Below, piece by piece: positions 20,858 through 32,914 of a DNA stretch of 64,000 nucleotides; the stretch's first letter is position 1; each line of letters begins with the position of its first letter. The stretch is from Oxalobacteraceae bacterium CAVE-383 (GTDB lineage: Bacteria; Pseudomonadota; Gammaproteobacteria; Burkholderiales; Burkholderiaceae_D). The position numbers and the translations under genes were made by a program. The stretch is from the NCBI GenBank assembly GCA_004134995.1, contig REGP01000002.1, positions 496,001-560,000 on the forward strand, read 5' to 3'. The notes under the pieces were generated by a model. It was not told the origin of the DNA. It searched no databases and worked only from the letters and a program-made list of their open reading frames with translations.

Positions 20858-21733
20858 ATGGCTACAGGCAAAGAGATTCGCGGCAAGATCAAGAGCGTCG
20901 AAAATACGAAGAAGATCACCAAGGCGATGGAAATGGTCGCTGCATCCAAAATGCGCAAGGCGCAGGACCGGATGCACGCGGCACGCCCTTACAGTGACAA
21001 AATTCGTAGTGTCGCTTCCAACTTGTCGCGCGCCAACCCCGAGTATACGCATCCGTTCATGGTCAAGCAGAACTCCGCCAAACGGGTCGGTTTCATCGTC
21101 GTGACCACGGACAAAGGTCTGTGCGGCGGCATGAACACCAACTCGCTGCGTTTGCTGACCGTCAAAATGCGTGAACTGGAATCGCAGGGCAATGCACTGG
21201 AAACGGTCGCCATCGGCAATAAAGGCCTGGGCTTCCTGAACCGGATCAACGCCAAGGTCGTCGCGCATGTCACCCAAATGGGCGATACGCCGCATCTGGA
21301 CAAGCTGATCGGGCCGGTCAAGGTGCTGCTGGACGCGTATCAGGAAGGCATGCTGGACGCGGTGTACATGGTTTATACCAAGTTCATCAATACGATGAAG
21401 CAGGAACCGACCATGCTGCAATTGCTGCCGTTGACCAGCGACCGTCTGGAAACGGAAGCCGGCAAGGCGGAGCATTCCTGGGACTACATTTACGAACCGG
21501 ATGTCGAGACTGTCATCGATGAGCTGCTGGTGCGTTATGTCGAAGCGCTGATTTATCAGGCGGTTGCCGAAAACATGGCGTCCGAGCAATCGGCGCGCAT
21601 GGTGGCGATGAAGGCTGCAAGCGACAACGCGGGCAATGTGATTGGCGAACTGAAGCTGGTTTACAACAAAACCCGCCAGGCAGCGATCACCAAGGAACTG
21701 TCGGAAATCGTCAGTGGCGCCGCAGCGGTTTGA
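20858..21733 (+). CDS. atpG: ATP synthase F1 subunit gamma
   Basis: The gamma subunit (291 residues) is the rotating central shaft. N-terminal [21 protein letters not shown] and the C-terminal [16 protein letters not shown] segments, which form the shaft coiled coil, are both conserved. AAGGAG precedes the start. Confidence 0.98.
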   Translation: MATGKEIRGKIKSVENTKKITKAMEMVAASKMRKAQDRMHAARPYSDKIRSVASNLSRANPEYTHPFMVKQNSAKRVGFIVVTTDKGLCGGMNTNSLRLLTVKMRELESQGNALETVAIGNKGLGFLNRINAKVVAHVTQMGDTPHLDKLIGPVKVLLDAYQEGMLDAVYMVYTKFINTMKQEPTMLQLLPLTSDRLETEAGKAEHSWDYIYEPDVETVIDELLVRYVEALIYQAVAENMASEQSARMVAMKAASDNAGNVIGELKLVYNKTRQAAITKELSEIVSGAAAV

Positions 21734-21738
21734 TTTAA

Positions 21739-23193
<1,455 letters not shown>

Positions 23194-23286
23194 GCAACAC
23201 GGCAGGGAAAGCGTGGCGCAGCAATCGGGCGCCATGCATCGAACGCCCTGCCGGATGCTTGAGATGGATGCTTAATAGGAAATTAC

Positions 23287-23712
23287 ATGGCGGCAAATAC
23301 AATTCACGTTGACGTTGTCTCGGCTGAAGCTTCGATCTTTTCGGGCGAAGCGGAGTTCGTTGCGTTGCCTGGCGAATCGGGTGAGCTGGGGATTTATCCT
23401 CGCCACACGCCGCTGATCACGCGCATCCGTCCGGGCGCCGTGCGCATCAAGGTGGCGGGCCAGGCCGAAGACGAATTCATTTTCGTCGCCGGCGGCTTGC
23501 TGGAAGTGCAACCCGATGCCGTGACCGTGCTGGCCGACACCGCAATCCGCGGCGCCGACCTGGACGAAGCGCAGGCAACGGAGGCAAAGCGCCTGGCGGA
23601 AGAAACACTGCATAGCCGCGAATCCGAAATCGATTATGCTGTCGCGCAAGCCGAGTTGGCGACCGCGGTTGCGCAATTGGCGGCCATTCACCGGCTGCGT
23701 CAAAAACGCTAA
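23287..23712 (+). CDS. atpC: ATP synthase F1 subunit epsilon
   Basis: The epsilon subunit (141 residues) has the N-terminal beta-sandwich ([35 protein letters not shown]) and the C-terminal helical hairpin that inhibits ATP hydrolysis. It is the last gene of the operon and a terminator follows. Confidence 0.97.
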   Translation: MAANTIHVDVVSAEASIFSGEAEFVALPGESGELGIYPRHTPLITRIRPGAVRIKVAGQAEDEFIFVAGGLLEVQPDAVTVLADTAIRGADLDEAQATEAKRLAEETLHSRESEIDYAVAQAELATAVAQLAAIHRLRQKR

Positions 23713-23740
23713 GCAGGTTTGGCAACAAGAAGTACACTGG

Positions 23741-23766
23741 AAAGGCAGCCTAGGCTGCCTTTTTTT
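23741..23766 (+). terminator. terminator of the atp operon
   Basis: AAAGGCAGCC pairs with GGCTGCCTTT around a 2-base gap and runs into a T tract, 29 bases after the atpC stop. Confidence 0.88.
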
Positions 23767-23846
23767 ATTTCTGAATTTATTCCTGCGCGCGCAATCCGAA
23801 TGCAATTGCCCAATTTCTTTTCGACGCAATCCATGAAAGGCATGCA

Positions 23847-24653
23847 ATGAAAATCGAAAAACAGTTCCGCCCGCCTTCGAAACTCAAGCTGGAAGACGCA
23901 AATGCCGCAGCAAAACCCCTGTCGAGCGGCGACAAGGCCGCCGACCGCGTGCGCGTGGCCGAAAAGGCGGCCGAAATCGCTGTGCAGCAGACCATGCTGT
24001 ATGCGAACTCCAGCCGCAAGCTGCTGGTCGTCTTGCAGGGCATGGATACCAGCGGCAAGGACGGCACGGTCAATGGCGTCTTTCAGAGCGTCAATCCGCA
24101 AGGCATCCAGATCGTCAATTTCAAGGCGCCGAGCACTATCGAGCGGCGTCATGATTATCTTTGGCGCGTGCACCAGCAGGTGCCGCTGACAGGCGAAATC
24201 ACGGTATTCAACCGCAGCCATTACGAAGACGTGCTGATTACCCGGGTGCACGGCTGGATCGACGACAAGGAATGCCAGCGGCGTTTCGCGCAGATACGGG
24301 ATTTCGAACGGATGCTGGCCGAGACCGGCACCACCATCCTCAAATTTTTCCTGCATATTTCGAAAGACGAGCAAAAGCTGCGGCTCCAGGAGCGGGTCGA
24401 CAATCCGGATAAACACTGGAAATTCGAGTTGCAGGATCTGGCCGAGCGAAAGTTCTGGAAGCGTTATCAGGAAGTGTATGCCGATGCAATTGGCGCCACC
24501 GATACCGATGCGGCGCCATGGCACGTCATTCCGGCCGACTCCAAAACCCATCGCAACCTCGCAATCGCCGGCATCGTGCTGGAGACCATGCAGAGCATGA
24601 AACTGGCGTTTCCGCCTGCCAAGCCGGAATTGAAAGGACTGGTCGTGAAATAG
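23847..24653 (+). CDS. polyphosphate kinase 2 family protein
   Basis: PPK2 enzymes transfer phosphate from polyphosphate to nucleotides. The 268-residue single-domain protein has a Walker A-like GMDTSGKDG near residue 68 and the lid/Walker B region FNRSHYEDVLITRVH near 125. The one-domain length fits PPK2 class I or III; the nucleotide specificity (NDP, AMP or both) cannot be read. It stands between the atp terminator and hemE, so a link to energy metabolism is plausible. Confidence 0.9.
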   Translation: MKIEKQFRPPSKLKLEDANAAAKPLSSGDKAADRVRVAEKAAEIAVQQTMLYANSSRKLLVVLQGMDTSGKDGTVNGVFQSVNPQGIQIVNFKAPSTIERRHDYLWRVHQQVPLTGEITVFNRSHYEDVLITRVHGWIDDKECQRRFAQIRDFERMLAETGTTILKFFLHISKDEQKLRLQERVDNPDKHWKFELQDLAERKFWKRYQEVYADAIGATDTDAAPWHVIPADSKTHRNLAIAGIVLETMQSMKLAFPPAKPELKGLVVK

Positions 24654-24746
24654 GGATAGCGGCAATTGGATGCGATAATAGGCGTTTTCGCTTAGCGCCC
24701 GTATTTCGGTCGCAATATCTTTTTGCCACGCTCTTTTGTCACGCCC

Positions 24747-25826
24747 ATGCCTTCATTTGCTCCTCTCAAGAACGACACTTTCATCCGCGCATTATTGCGC
24801 CAGCCTACCGATTACACGCCGCTTTGGCTGATGCGGCAGGCGGGACGCTATTTGCCGGAGTACCGCGCAACGCGCGCGCGCGCCGGATCGTTCCTGGGCC
24901 TGGCCAAAAATCCAGACTATGCCACCGAAGTGACGCTGCAGCCGCTGGCGCGCTATCCGCTGGATGCCGCCATTCTGTTTTCCGATATCCTGACGGTGCC
25001 CGATGCAATGGGCCTGGGTTTGTATTTCGCCGATGGCGAAGGCCCCAAGTTCGAACGCCCGCTGCGCGACGAACAGGCGGTGATGGCATTGCGCGCGCCC
25101 GAGCTGGATAGCCTGCAATACGTGTTCGACGCCGTCACGCAGATCCGCACGGAACTTGACGGCAGCGTGCCCTTGATCGGTTTTTCCGGCAGTCCATGGA
25201 CGCTGGCCTGCTACATGGTCGAAGGCGGCGGCTCGGACGATCATCGCACCGTCAAAAGCATGCTGTATAGCCGGCCGGACCTGATGCATCACATCCTGAA
25301 AATCAACGCCGCCGCGGTCGCAGCGTATCTGAATGCCCAGGTCGACGCCGGCGCGCAGGCTTTGATGATTTTCGATACCTGGGGCGGCGCGCTGGCCGAC
25401 GGTATTTATCAGGCTTTTTCGCTGGCGTATATGCGGGAAGTCGTGGCGCAACTGAAGCGCGAGAAAGACGGCGTGCGGATACCCGTGATCGTGTTCACCA
25501 AGGGCGGCGGGCTGTGGCTGGAACAGATTGCCGATATCGGCGCCGATGCGGTCGGCCTGGACTGGACCGTCAATCTCGGCGATGCCCGGCGCCGTGTCGG
25601 CGATCGGGTGGCGCTGCAGGGCAATCTCGATCCGGTCGTCCTGTTCGCCGGCGGTCAGCAGATCGAGGCGGAAGTGCAAAAGCTGTTGAATGCATTCGGC
25701 GCGCCGGCCACCGGCAGCGGCCATGTGTTCAATCTGGGCCACGGCATCTCCCAATTCACGCCGCCGGAGGCGGTTACCGCCATGGTGGAAGCCGTGCACA
25801 GCCTGAGCCGGCGCATGCGGCCTTAG
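24747..25826 (+). CDS. hemE: uroporphyrinogen decarboxylase
   Basis: HemE removes four acetate carboxyls from uroporphyrinogen III to give coproporphyrinogen III in haem synthesis. The 359-residue protein has the N-terminal [16 protein letters not shown] signature with the substrate-binding arginines, the internal [13 protein letters not shown] signature and the C-terminal [14 protein letters not shown] segment. The ATG at 24747 is chosen over a TTG at 24723. An 809-base region with DnaA boxes follows. Confidence 0.97.
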   Translation: MPSFAPLKNDTFIRALLRQPTDYTPLWLMRQAGRYLPEYRATRARAGSFLGLAKNPDYATEVTLQPLARYPLDAAILFSDILTVPDAMGLGLYFADGEGPKFERPLRDEQAVMALRAPELDSLQYVFDAVTQIRTELDGSVPLIGFSGSPWTLACYMVEGGGSDDHRTVKSMLYSRPDLMHHILKINAAAVAAYLNAQVDAGAQALMIFDTWGGALADGIYQAFSLAYMREVVAQLKREKDGVRIPVIVFTKGGGLWLEQIADIGADAVGLDWTVNLGDARRRVGDRVALQGNLDPVVLFAGGQQIEAEVQKLLNAFGAPATGSGHVFNLGHGISQFTPPEAVTAMVEAVHSLSRRMRP

Positions 25827-25959
25827 AGGCTGTTGCGGCATCAGGCGAGTCGGGGGTGTTGTGCGAAGCGAAGTGAGGTAAAGGAGGAGACGGCCGAAGG
25901 CCGGCGGGGGACACGAATGCAGTACAACGCCCGACTTGCCTGATGTCGCCATTGCCTCT
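25825..25959. repeat. palindromic intergenic element, copy 1 (imperfect arms, conserved core)
   Basis: Arms 25825-25862 and 25924-25959 are imperfect reverse complements beginning AGAGGC and ending GCCTCT. Between them lies a ~60-base core (25863-25923) whose reverse complement closely matches the loop of the element at 59045-59194. The left arm overlaps the hemE stop codon. Whether it is a transcription terminator, a mobile miniature element or both is not known. Confidence 0.75.
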
Positions 25960-25987
25960 CAGTAGGCCTCATTGTTTTTGCGTGCTT

Positions 25988-26590
25988 ACTTATGCACAAA
26001 ATGGTTGTCAGTCCGCCAAGTAAATTATTTTTTGCGCTTTAAGCGGGATTATTATTTTTTATCAGTGCTAAGTAACTGATTTAAAAGTAAATTAACATGT
26101 GCGACTTTATGTAGCATTTTAACGGCAACCGCATAAATGCTGGTTTCGGAGCGTAATACTTTGGTCTTACCCACAAAGTTATCCACAGTTGCTGTGGATG
26201 ACTTAAAAAAAGCTTAAAAATCTGGAACTTAGCCGTCTTTCTCATTTTTTACATGAGAAATATCTGACAAATGCGAACTGATCTTATTTACATTGCACTT
26301 GCCGGACGCTTGACTTCTTCATTTTTTCGGTGCGTTTCCGGTCCAAAAAAACGCGGCCCGCACTAACTTATTCACAAAATGACTTTGTGCGAAGCAATAA
26401 GATTTTATTTTGGAATTATTTTTTCAGAAGCTTTTTTGGTTTTATAAGTGGTTGATTTTAAAGACATAATATTTTGCTTTGGAATTGAGCAATTTGTTGG
26501 AGGCCGCATAGATGCTCAGTTCGGCGGTGTCAAGTAGGGGTTACCCACAAAGTTATCCACAGTTGCTGTGGATAGATTAAAAAGCGTTTA
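25988..26590 (+). other. duplicated DnaA-box array, candidate replication origin or DnaA-titration region
   Basis: Exact consensus DnaA boxes TTATCCACA lie at 26179-26187 and 26553-26561. Variants are TTATGCACA (25990-25998), TTACCCACA (26167-26175 and 26541-26549), TTATTCACA (26368-26376) and minus-strand TCATCCACA (26193-26201) and CTATCCACA (26567-26575). A 33-base block (26167-26199) recurs exactly at 26541-26573. Around it, two modules of ~225 bases, offset by ~375 bases, align from the TTATNCACA box through an AT-rich stretch to the block. Such arrays mark oriC; in Caulobacter oriC also lies beside hemE. Gene direction does not reverse here, so a DnaA-titration or priA-control role is the alternative. 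Confidence 0.65.
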
Positions 26591-26635
26591 TTAAACCGAT
26601 AGTTAGACCAACTCCTCAGGAATCAGATTAACTTC

Positions 26636-28669
26636 GTGGAACCATGCATCGTCAATGTCGCGTTAGATGCGCCACTTGACATTACATTCGATTATCGCTG
26701 CGCCGGTGATAACGCGTCACCCGTGCCGCTGATCGGCCAATTGGTGCTGGTGCCTTTCGGGCATCGGCAGGTGTTCGGCATCGTGGTCGGCATTCAGGCC
26801 GGCAGCGACGTCGCCGAAAACAAGCTAAAGGACGTGATTGCGATTCGCCGCCAGTTGCCGCCGCTATCGAAGGAATGGCTGGCATTGTGCCGTTTCGCCG
26901 CCGACTATTACCAACGGCCGCTAGGCGAGGTGGCGCTGCCCGGACTACCCAAAAATCTGCGCGCCGAGTCTTCTGTCAGCCTGGACCGCGCCATCAAGAA
27001 GCAGGCTGCATTGAGCGCTGCGCACGATGGCCGCCCGGTGGATATGCCGGTGCTGCGGCCCGCACAGCAGGCGGCGGCGGAAGCGATCGCCGCCGCGCGG
27101 GGTTTTGCGCCGATGCTGCTGTACGGCGTGACCGGCAGCGGCAAGACCGAGGTATACCTGCAGGCCGCGGCCGATATTCTGGCGCGCGCCGATGCCGGGG
27201 CGCCGGCGCAGATTCTCATCCTGGTGCCGGAAATCAATCTGACCCCGCAGCTCGAAGGCAATGTGCGCGCGCGTTTTCCGGGCGTCGCCGTGGTCAGCCT
27301 GCACAGCGGCCTGGCCGAAGGCGAACGCACCCTGCACTGGCTGTCGGCGCATCTCGGCCATGCGCGCATCGTGCTGGGCACCCGGCTGGCGGTGCTGGCC
27401 TCGTTGCCGCACCTGAAACTGATCGTGATCGACGAGGAGCACGACCCCTCTTACAAACAGCAGGAAGGCTTGCGTTATTCGGCGCGCGACCTGGCGGTCT
27501 GGCGCGCGCATCAACTGGGGATACCGATCGTGCTGGGATCGGCCACGCCGTCGCTGGAAAGCTGGCAGCACGCCCAGACCGGGCGCTACCGCAAGCTCGA
27601 ACTGCGTGAGCGCGCGGTGCAGGATGCTGTACTGCCGGCAGTGCGGTTGATCGACATGGAACGCGACAAGCCGGTCGACGGCCTGACCTCGACCCTGGTG
27701 GCGGCGCTCAGGCAACGCCTCGTGCGCGGCGAGCAATCGCTGCTGTTCCTGAACCGGCGCGGCTATGCCCCGGTGATCAGCTGCGACGCCTGCGGCTGGG
27801 TCAGCAACTGCACGCGCTGCACCTCGTTCATGGTGCTGCACAAGCCGGAACACCGGCTGCGCTGCCATCACTGCAGCCTGGAGCTGCGCATTCCCAGGCA
27901 TTGCCCGACTTGCGGCAACGCGGATCTGCAGCCGCTGGGCCGCGGCACGCAGCGGGTCGAGGAAGGATTGCAGCTATTGTTCCCCGAAGCGCGCATCTTG
28001 CGCATCGACGCCGATTCGACTCGCCGCAAAGGCAGCGCCCAGGCGGCGTTCGACAGTGTGCATCGCGGCGAAGTCGATATCCTCATCGGCACGCAGATGG
28101 TTGCCAAGGGACACGATTTCAAAAACCTGACGCTGGTCGGCGTGCTCAATCCGGACACCGCGCTGTTTTCCCAGGATTACCGCGCCGGCGAACGCCTGTT
28201 TGCGCAACTGATGCAGGTGGCCGGCCGCGCCGGCCGCGCCGCCCGGAAAGAAGGCGGCAGCGCCAGCGAAGTGCTGATCCAGAGCCGCTACATCCATCAC
28301 CCGCTGTATGCCGCCGTGATCGCGCACGATTACGACGGTTTCGCCGGCGCCATGCTCGAAGAGCGCGAACAGGCCGCGCTGCCGCCGTATCTGTATCAGG
28401 CCCTGCTGCGCGCCGAAGCCATGGAACTGGCCGTTGCGCTGGCGTTCCTGCAGGACGCCGCGGCCTGCCTGGCGCATGAAGGCATTGTCATCAACGATCC
28501 GATTCCGATGACCATGACGCGCGTGGCCAATGTCGATCGCGCGCAGTTGCTGGTCGAATCGGCTTCGCGGCCGGCCTTGCAGGCATTCCTGAAAGAGTGG
28601 CTGGCCCTGCTGCGGCAAACCCGGACCCGGGTCAAATGGTCGCTGGAAGTCGATCCGGTCGATATTTGA
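26636..28669 (+). CDS. priA: primosomal protein N' (replication restart helicase PriA)
   Basis: PriA is a 3'-5' DNA helicase that reloads the replisome at stalled forks. The 677-residue protein has the N-terminal 3' DNA-binding domain (DITFDYRC region), Walker A GVTGSGKTEVY near 164-174, the DEEH box (VIDEEHDPSYKQQ) and eight zinc-binding cysteines between about 382 and 427 (CDACG, CTRC, CHHC, CPTCG). The start is a GTG at 26636, with only a weak, distant AGGAA; no better in-frame start exists. The duplicated DnaA-box block ends 60 bases upstream, so DnaA may control its promoter. Confidence 0.96.
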   Translation: MEPCIVNVALDAPLDITFDYRCAGDNASPVPLIGQLVLVPFGHRQVFGIVVGIQAGSDVAENKLKDVIAIRRQLPPLSKEWLALCRFAADYYQRPLGEVALPGLPKNLRAESSVSLDRAIKKQAALSAAHDGRPVDMPVLRPAQQAAAEAIAAARGFAPMLLYGVTGSGKTEVYLQAAADILARADAGAPAQILILVPEINLTPQLEGNVRARFPGVAVVSLHSGLAEGERTLHWLSAHLGHARIVLGTRLAVLASLPHLKLIVIDEEHDPSYKQQEGLRYSARDLAVWRAHQLGIPIVLGSATPSLESWQHAQTGRYRKLELRERAVQDAVLPAVRLIDMERDKPVDGLTSTLVAALRQRLVRGEQSLLFLNRRGYAPVISCDACGWVSNCTRCTSFMVLHKPEHRLRCHHCSLELRIPRHCPTCGNADLQPLGRGTQRVEEGLQLLFPEARILRIDADSTRRKGSAQAAFDSVHRGEVDILIGTQMVAKGHDFKNLTLVGVLNPDTALFSQDYRAGERLFAQLMQVAGRAGRAARKEGGSASEVLIQSRYIHHPLYAAVIAHDYDGFAGAMLEEREQAALPPYLYQALLRAEAMELAVALAFLQDAAACLAHEGIVINDPIPMTMTRVANVDRAQLLVESASRPALQAFLKEWLALLRQTRTRVKWSLEVDPVDI

Positions 28670-28778
28670 GATGGAAGCGGTCCGCGAGTAGAAATGCGCA
28701 GGTTCGGGCCGTCACAAGCCGGTATAATCCCGCTATTTGCCATTGGTCCAGTGCGCGGCCGGCCCGCGCCACACATAC

Positions 28779-30554
28779 ATGCTCGCTGAACAAAAACACC
28801 GCATTACCGAATTTTTCCAGGCTGCCTTGCAGCCATTACTGGCCGATACCGGTCTGACCCCGGTCGTGACCCTGGAGCGTCCGCGCGATCCGTCCCATGG
28901 CGACGTCGCCTGCAATATCGCGATGCAGATCGCCAAGCCGCTGAAAAAGAATCCGCGCGAACTGGCCCAGGCCATCGTCGCAGGCCTGATGGCGCAGCCG
29001 GGCCGCGCCGGCCTGATCGATGCGGCCGAGATCGCCGGACCGGGTTTCATCAATCTGCGCATTGCCGCGGCAGCCAAGCAGGCCGTGGTCAAGACTGTGC
29101 TGGCGGCAGGCGCCGCGTACGGCGCCGCCAATGCCGGCGCGGGCAAGAAAGTGCTGATCGAATTCGTTTCGGCCAATCCGACCGGTCCGCTGCACGTCGG
29201 CCATGGCCGCCAGGGCGCGCTGGGCGATGCGTTGTCGTCGCTGTTCGAATCGCAGGGCTACGCGGTCACGCGCGAGTTTTACTATAATGACGCCGGCGTG
29301 CAGATCGCCAATCTGGCGCTGTCGGTGCAGGCGCGCGCCAAGGGCTTCGCGCCGGGGCAGCCGGGCTGGCCCGAAACCGCCTATAACGGCGATTACATTG
29401 CCGATATCGCGCACGACTTCCTGGCCAAGGGCAGTGTCACCGGCAGCGACGGCGCGGTGACCGCGGCCAACGGCGACGCCGGCGACCTGGAAGCGATCCG
29501 CCGCTTCGCGGTGGCCTACCTGCGGCGCGAGCAGGATCTGGATCTGCAGGCGTTCGGCGTCAAATTCGACAACTATTACCTGGAATCCTCGCTGTACAGC
29601 GACGGCAAGGTCGCCGCCACCGTGGAGGCGCTGGTCAAGGCCGGCAAAACCTACGAGCAGGACGGCGCGCTGTGGCTGCGCACCACCGACTACGGCGACG
29701 ACAAGGACCGCGTGATGCGCAAGTCCGACGGCACATTTACCTATTTCGTGCCGGACGTGGCGTATCACATCGTCAAATGGCAGCGCGGTTTCGGCAAGGT
29801 CATCAATGTGCAGGGCAGCGACCACCACGGCACCATCGCCCGCGTGCGCGCCGGCCTGCAGGCGGTCGGCATGGGCATTCCGCAAGGGTATCCGGACTAC
29901 GTATTGCACAAGATGGTCACCGTGATGAAAAACGGCGAAGAGGTCAAGATTTCCAAGCGCGCCGGGTCCTATGTCACGGTGCGCGACCTGATCGAATGGT
30001 CCAGCGGCGTCGAGGACGGCGTGGAAGCCGCGGCGGCCAACGCGGCGGCCGACAATATCGCCGCGCCCCTGCGCGACCTGACCCGCGGCCGCGACGCGGT
30101 GCGTTTCTTCCTGATTTCGCGCAAGGCCGATACCGAATTCGTGTTCGACGTCGACCTGGCGCTGGCGCAGTCCGACGAAAACCCGGTTTACTACGTGCAA
30201 TACGCGCATGCCCGCATCTGTTCGGTGCTGGCGCAATGGGGCGGCGACGAAAATACCCTGAACGCGGTCGACGATCTGTCGCCGCTGACCGCGCCGCGCG
30301 AAGCGGCGCTGCTGGCAAAACTGGCCGAATATCCGGAAGCGCTGGCGCATGCCCTGGAAGAGCTGGGACCGCACCAGGTTGCGTTTTATCTACGCGATCT
30401 GGCGGGCGAGCTGCATAGCTACTACAATGCGGAACGCGTGCTGGTTGACGATGCCGCGACCAAGATGGCGCGGCTGGCATTGATGTGCGCGACGCGCCAG
30501 GTGTTGCGCAATGGATTGGCACTGATCGGCGTTTCGGCGCCGTCCAGGATGTAA
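28779..30554 (+). CDS. argS: arginyl-tRNA synthetase
   Basis: ArgRS (591 residues) charges tRNA-Arg. The class I HIGH motif appears as HVGH in [14 protein letters not shown] near residue 138, the KMSKS region as [10 protein letters not shown], and the C-terminal anticodon-binding DALR domain covers about 465-591. The ATG at 28779 gives the standard start [14 protein letters not shown] tRNA-Arg(CCG) gene lies elsewhere in the window. Confidence 0.97.
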   Translation: MLAEQKHRITEFFQAALQPLLADTGLTPVVTLERPRDPSHGDVACNIAMQIAKPLKKNPRELAQAIVAGLMAQPGRAGLIDAAEIAGPGFINLRIAAAAKQAVVKTVLAAGAAYGAANAGAGKKVLIEFVSANPTGPLHVGHGRQGALGDALSSLFESQGYAVTREFYYNDAGVQIANLALSVQARAKGFAPGQPGWPETAYNGDYIADIAHDFLAKGSVTGSDGAVTAANGDAGDLEAIRRFAVAYLRREQDLDLQAFGVKFDNYYLESSLYSDGKVAATVEALVKAGKTYEQDGALWLRTTDYGDDKDRVMRKSDGTFTYFVPDVAYHIVKWQRGFGKVINVQGSDHHGTIARVRAGLQAVGMGIPQGYPDYVLHKMVTVMKNGEEVKISKRAGSYVTVRDLIEWSSGVEDGVEAAAANAAADNIAAPLRDLTRGRDAVRFFLISRKADTEFVFDVDLALAQSDENPVYYVQYAHARICSVLAQWGGDENTLNAVDDLSPLTAPREAALLAKLAEYPEALAHALEELGPHQVAFYLRDLAGELHSYYNAERVLVDDAATKMARLALMCATRQVLRNGLALIGVSAPSRM

Positions 30555-30570
30555 GACAGATTAAATATAT

Positions 30571-31236
30571 ATGAAACAGATACGCAATCAGAAGAGCAAC
30601 CGGTACCAGCAGGGCGGCACGTTCCTCGGCATCATCATCGGCCTGGTAGTCGGGCTCGGCATCGCCGTGGTGGTGGCGCTGATGATCACCAAATCGCCGA
30701 TTCCGTTCACCAACGGCAAGACGCTCCGGCCGGAGCGCGCGCCCGACCCCGTCGGCGATCAGGTGGCCGATCCGAACAAGCTGCTGTACGGCAGCAAGGA
30801 AGCGGCGCGCCAGGCCGCGCGCGACCAGAAGGCCGCCGAGGCCGCGGCCGCACCGGCCGGACAGGCCGCCGGCGTGCCGCCGGTAGTTGCCGCGACGCCG
30901 GCGCCGGCATCGCCTCCCGCGCTGCCGCCAACCGGCGCCGACCAGCCGAAGAACCAGGTCAGCAGCGCCACGCCGGCGCCGAAGCTCGACGGCGACGACA
31001 AATGGATTTACTACCTGCAGGCCGGCGCCTTCCGCGAGCAGGCCGATGCCGAAAATGCGCGCGCCAAGCTGGCGCTGCTGGGGATGGAAGCCAAGGTCAG
31101 CGAGAAACAGTCGGATAACGGTTCGCTGTTCCGCGTGCGCCTGGGGCCTTATGCCCAGCTCGATGCGATGAACCGGGTGCGCGCCAAGCTGGCTGAAAAC
31201 AGCGTCGACGCGGCGCTGGTGCGGATTCCGAAATAG
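30571..31236 (+). CDS. SPOR-domain membrane protein, FtsN-like
   Basis: The 221-residue protein has a short cytoplasmic N terminus, one membrane helix (about 15-38), an Ala/Pro-rich periplasmic linker and a C-terminal SPOR domain (about 143-218, starting WIYYLQAGAF). This layout is that of FtsN, which activates septal peptidoglycan synthesis. It sits 17 bases after argS and before dsbA, a common betaproteobacterial order. The essential FtsN helices are too divergent to confirm by eye. Confidence 0.82.
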   Translation: MKQIRNQKSNRYQQGGTFLGIIIGLVVGLGIAVVVALMITKSPIPFTNGKTLRPERAPDPVGDQVADPNKLLYGSKEAARQAARDQKAAEAAAAPAGQAAGVPPVVAATPAPASPPALPPTGADQPKNQVSSATPAPKLDGDDKWIYYLQAGAFREQADAENARAKLALLGMEAKVSEKQSDNGSLFRVRLGPYAQLDAMNRVRAKLAENSVDAALVRIPK

Positions 31237-31312
31237 GCCCCGCCGGCGGGAATAAACGAATAAAAAACAGCGTCATTAACCGAGTAAAGCGAGTAAAGAA
31301 AGGATTTCGTCT

Positions 31313-32017
31313 ATGCGTTTTCTTAAACAGGCGTGTGCCGCTCTTGGGTTGGCCGCCAGCCTTGGATTCACTTTGGGTTTGACTGCATCGAGCGCGGCCG
31401 CATCGCCGGCCAATCCGCAGGAAGGCGCCGATTACCGCGTGCTGCCGCAGGCGCAGCCGACCGACTCCGGCAACAAGGTCGAAGTCACCGAGTTTTTCTG
31501 GTACAGCTGCCCGCATTGCGCCGCCTTCGATCCGGCATTGAGCGCCTGGGTCAAGAAACAGGGCGACAAGATCGTCTTCAAGCAAGTCCCGGTGGCCTTC
31601 CGCGAATCCTTCATTCCGCAACAGAAAATGTACTATGCGCTTGAAGCCATGGGCCTCGCCGGTGAAATGAATCCGAAGATTTTCCGCGCCATCCACGTCG
31701 ATCGCCAGGTGGTCGACACCGATGCGACGATCATGGATTTCATCGGCAAGCAGCCCGGCGTCGACAAGGCCAAGTTCACCGACCTGTACAACTCGTTCGG
31801 CACCCAGACCAAGGTGCGCCGCGCCGCGCAGTTGCAGGAATCGTACAAGGTCGACGGCGTGCCGATGATCGCCATCGGCGGGCGTTACCTGACCTCGCCG
31901 TCGATTGCCGGCGCCGCCATGTCGAATCAGCCGGAAACCATGCAGCAGGCGGCTTCGCTGCAGGTCATGGACGCCCTGGTGGCGAAAGTCGCCGCTGAAA
32001 AGGGCGGCAAGAAGTAA
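31313..32017 (+). CDS. dsbA: thiol:disulfide interchange protein DsbA
   Basis: DsbA introduces disulfides into exported proteins. The 234-residue product has a signal peptide (about 1-30), a thioredoxin fold with the redox motif C66-P-H-C69 in FFWYSCPHCAAF, the inserted helical domain, and a cis-proline in GVPMIAI. It follows the SPOR gene. Confidence 0.94.
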   Translation: MRFLKQACAALGLAASLGFTLGLTASSAAASPANPQEGADYRVLPQAQPTDSGNKVEVTEFFWYSCPHCAAFDPALSAWVKKQGDKIVFKQVPVAFRESFIPQQKMYYALEAMGLAGEMNPKIFRAIHVDRQVVDTDATIMDFIGKQPGVDKAKFTDLYNSFGTQTKVRRAAQLQESYKVDGVPMIAIGGRYLTSPSIAGAAMSNQPETMQQAASLQVMDALVAKVAAEKGGKK

Positions 32018-32040
32018 TCGCCGGACCGGCGACACGCTAC

Positions 32041-32075
32041 AAAGCCCGCTGCTTGCAAAAGCGCGGGCTTTCTCT
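32041..32075 (+). terminator. probable terminator after dsbA
   Basis: AAAGCCCGC (32041-32049) pairs with GCGGGCTTT (32063-32071) around a 13-base loop and is followed by a T-rich stretch. It lies just before the next gene, whose Shine-Dalgarno (TTGGAG) follows immediately. Confidence 0.65.
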
Positions 32076-32088
32076 TTGGAGCCCGCCC

Positions 32089-32844
32089 ATGCAGCGAATT
32101 TTCATCACCGGCGCATCCAGCGGCATCGGCGCCGCGCTGGCCCGCCAATATGCCGGGCAGGGCGCGGTGCTGGGCCTGGCGGCGCGGCGCCGGGATGCGC
32201 TGGAAGAAGTGCGCGCATCCTTGCCGGGCGCCGCTTTGCACGCCGTTTATCCGCTCGACGTCAACGACCACGATGCCTTGGCGGCGGCCGCGGCCGATTT
32301 CCTGCGCGGCGGCGATGTCGATGTGGTGATCGCGAATGCTGGCGTCTCGCGCGGCACGCTGACCGACTATCCCGAGGATACCGCCGTGTTCGCGCAAATC
32401 CTGGCCACCAACGTTACCGCCACCGTGGCGACCTTCTCGCCGTTTGTCGCCGCCATGAAGGCGCGCGGACAGGGACGGCTGGTCGGTATCGGCAGCGTGG
32501 CCGGCATACGCGGGCTGCCCGGTGGCGGGGCCTATAGCGCATCGAAGGCGGCCGTCATCAGCTATTGCGAATCGCTGCGCGTCGAATTGCGCGGCAGCGG
32601 AATCAAGGTGGTCACGATTGCGCCCGGTTATATCGATACGCCGATGACGCGCGGCAACCGTTATTCGATGCCGTTCCTGATGCCGGTCGAACGCTTCGCG
32701 GCGCGCTCTGTCGAGGCGATCGCCGCCGGCGACAGCTACCGCGTGATCCCATGGCAAATGGGCCTGGTCGCGAAATTGTTGCGGCTGTTGCCGAATTGGC
32801 TCTACGACCTGGCATTCTCGAAGGCGCCGCACAAGGCGCGTTGA
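32089..32844 (+). CDS. short-chain dehydrogenase/reductase
   Basis: This 251-residue SDR has the NAD(P)-binding TGASSGIG at residues 7-14, the NAG motif (VVIANAG) and the catalytic YSASK near residue 149. The Arg pair after the first strand favours NADP(H). The substrate cannot be told; the C-terminal hydrophobic segment suggests a membrane-associated or lipid substrate. Confidence 0.88.
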   Translation: MQRIFITGASSGIGAALARQYAGQGAVLGLAARRRDALEEVRASLPGAALHAVYPLDVNDHDALAAAAADFLRGGDVDVVIANAGVSRGTLTDYPEDTAVFAQILATNVTATVATFSPFVAAMKARGQGRLVGIGSVAGIRGLPGGGAYSASKAAVISYCESLRVELRGSGIKVVTIAPGYIDTPMTRGNRYSMPFLMPVERFAARSVEAIAAGDSYRVIPWQMGLVAKLLRLLPNWLYDLAFSKAPHKAR

Positions 32845-32914
32845 GCACATCGGGCGCATCGAGGCGCATCGAGGCACATTTCAATCCCCCTTCAACCTGC
32901 TCTACAATCCCACG

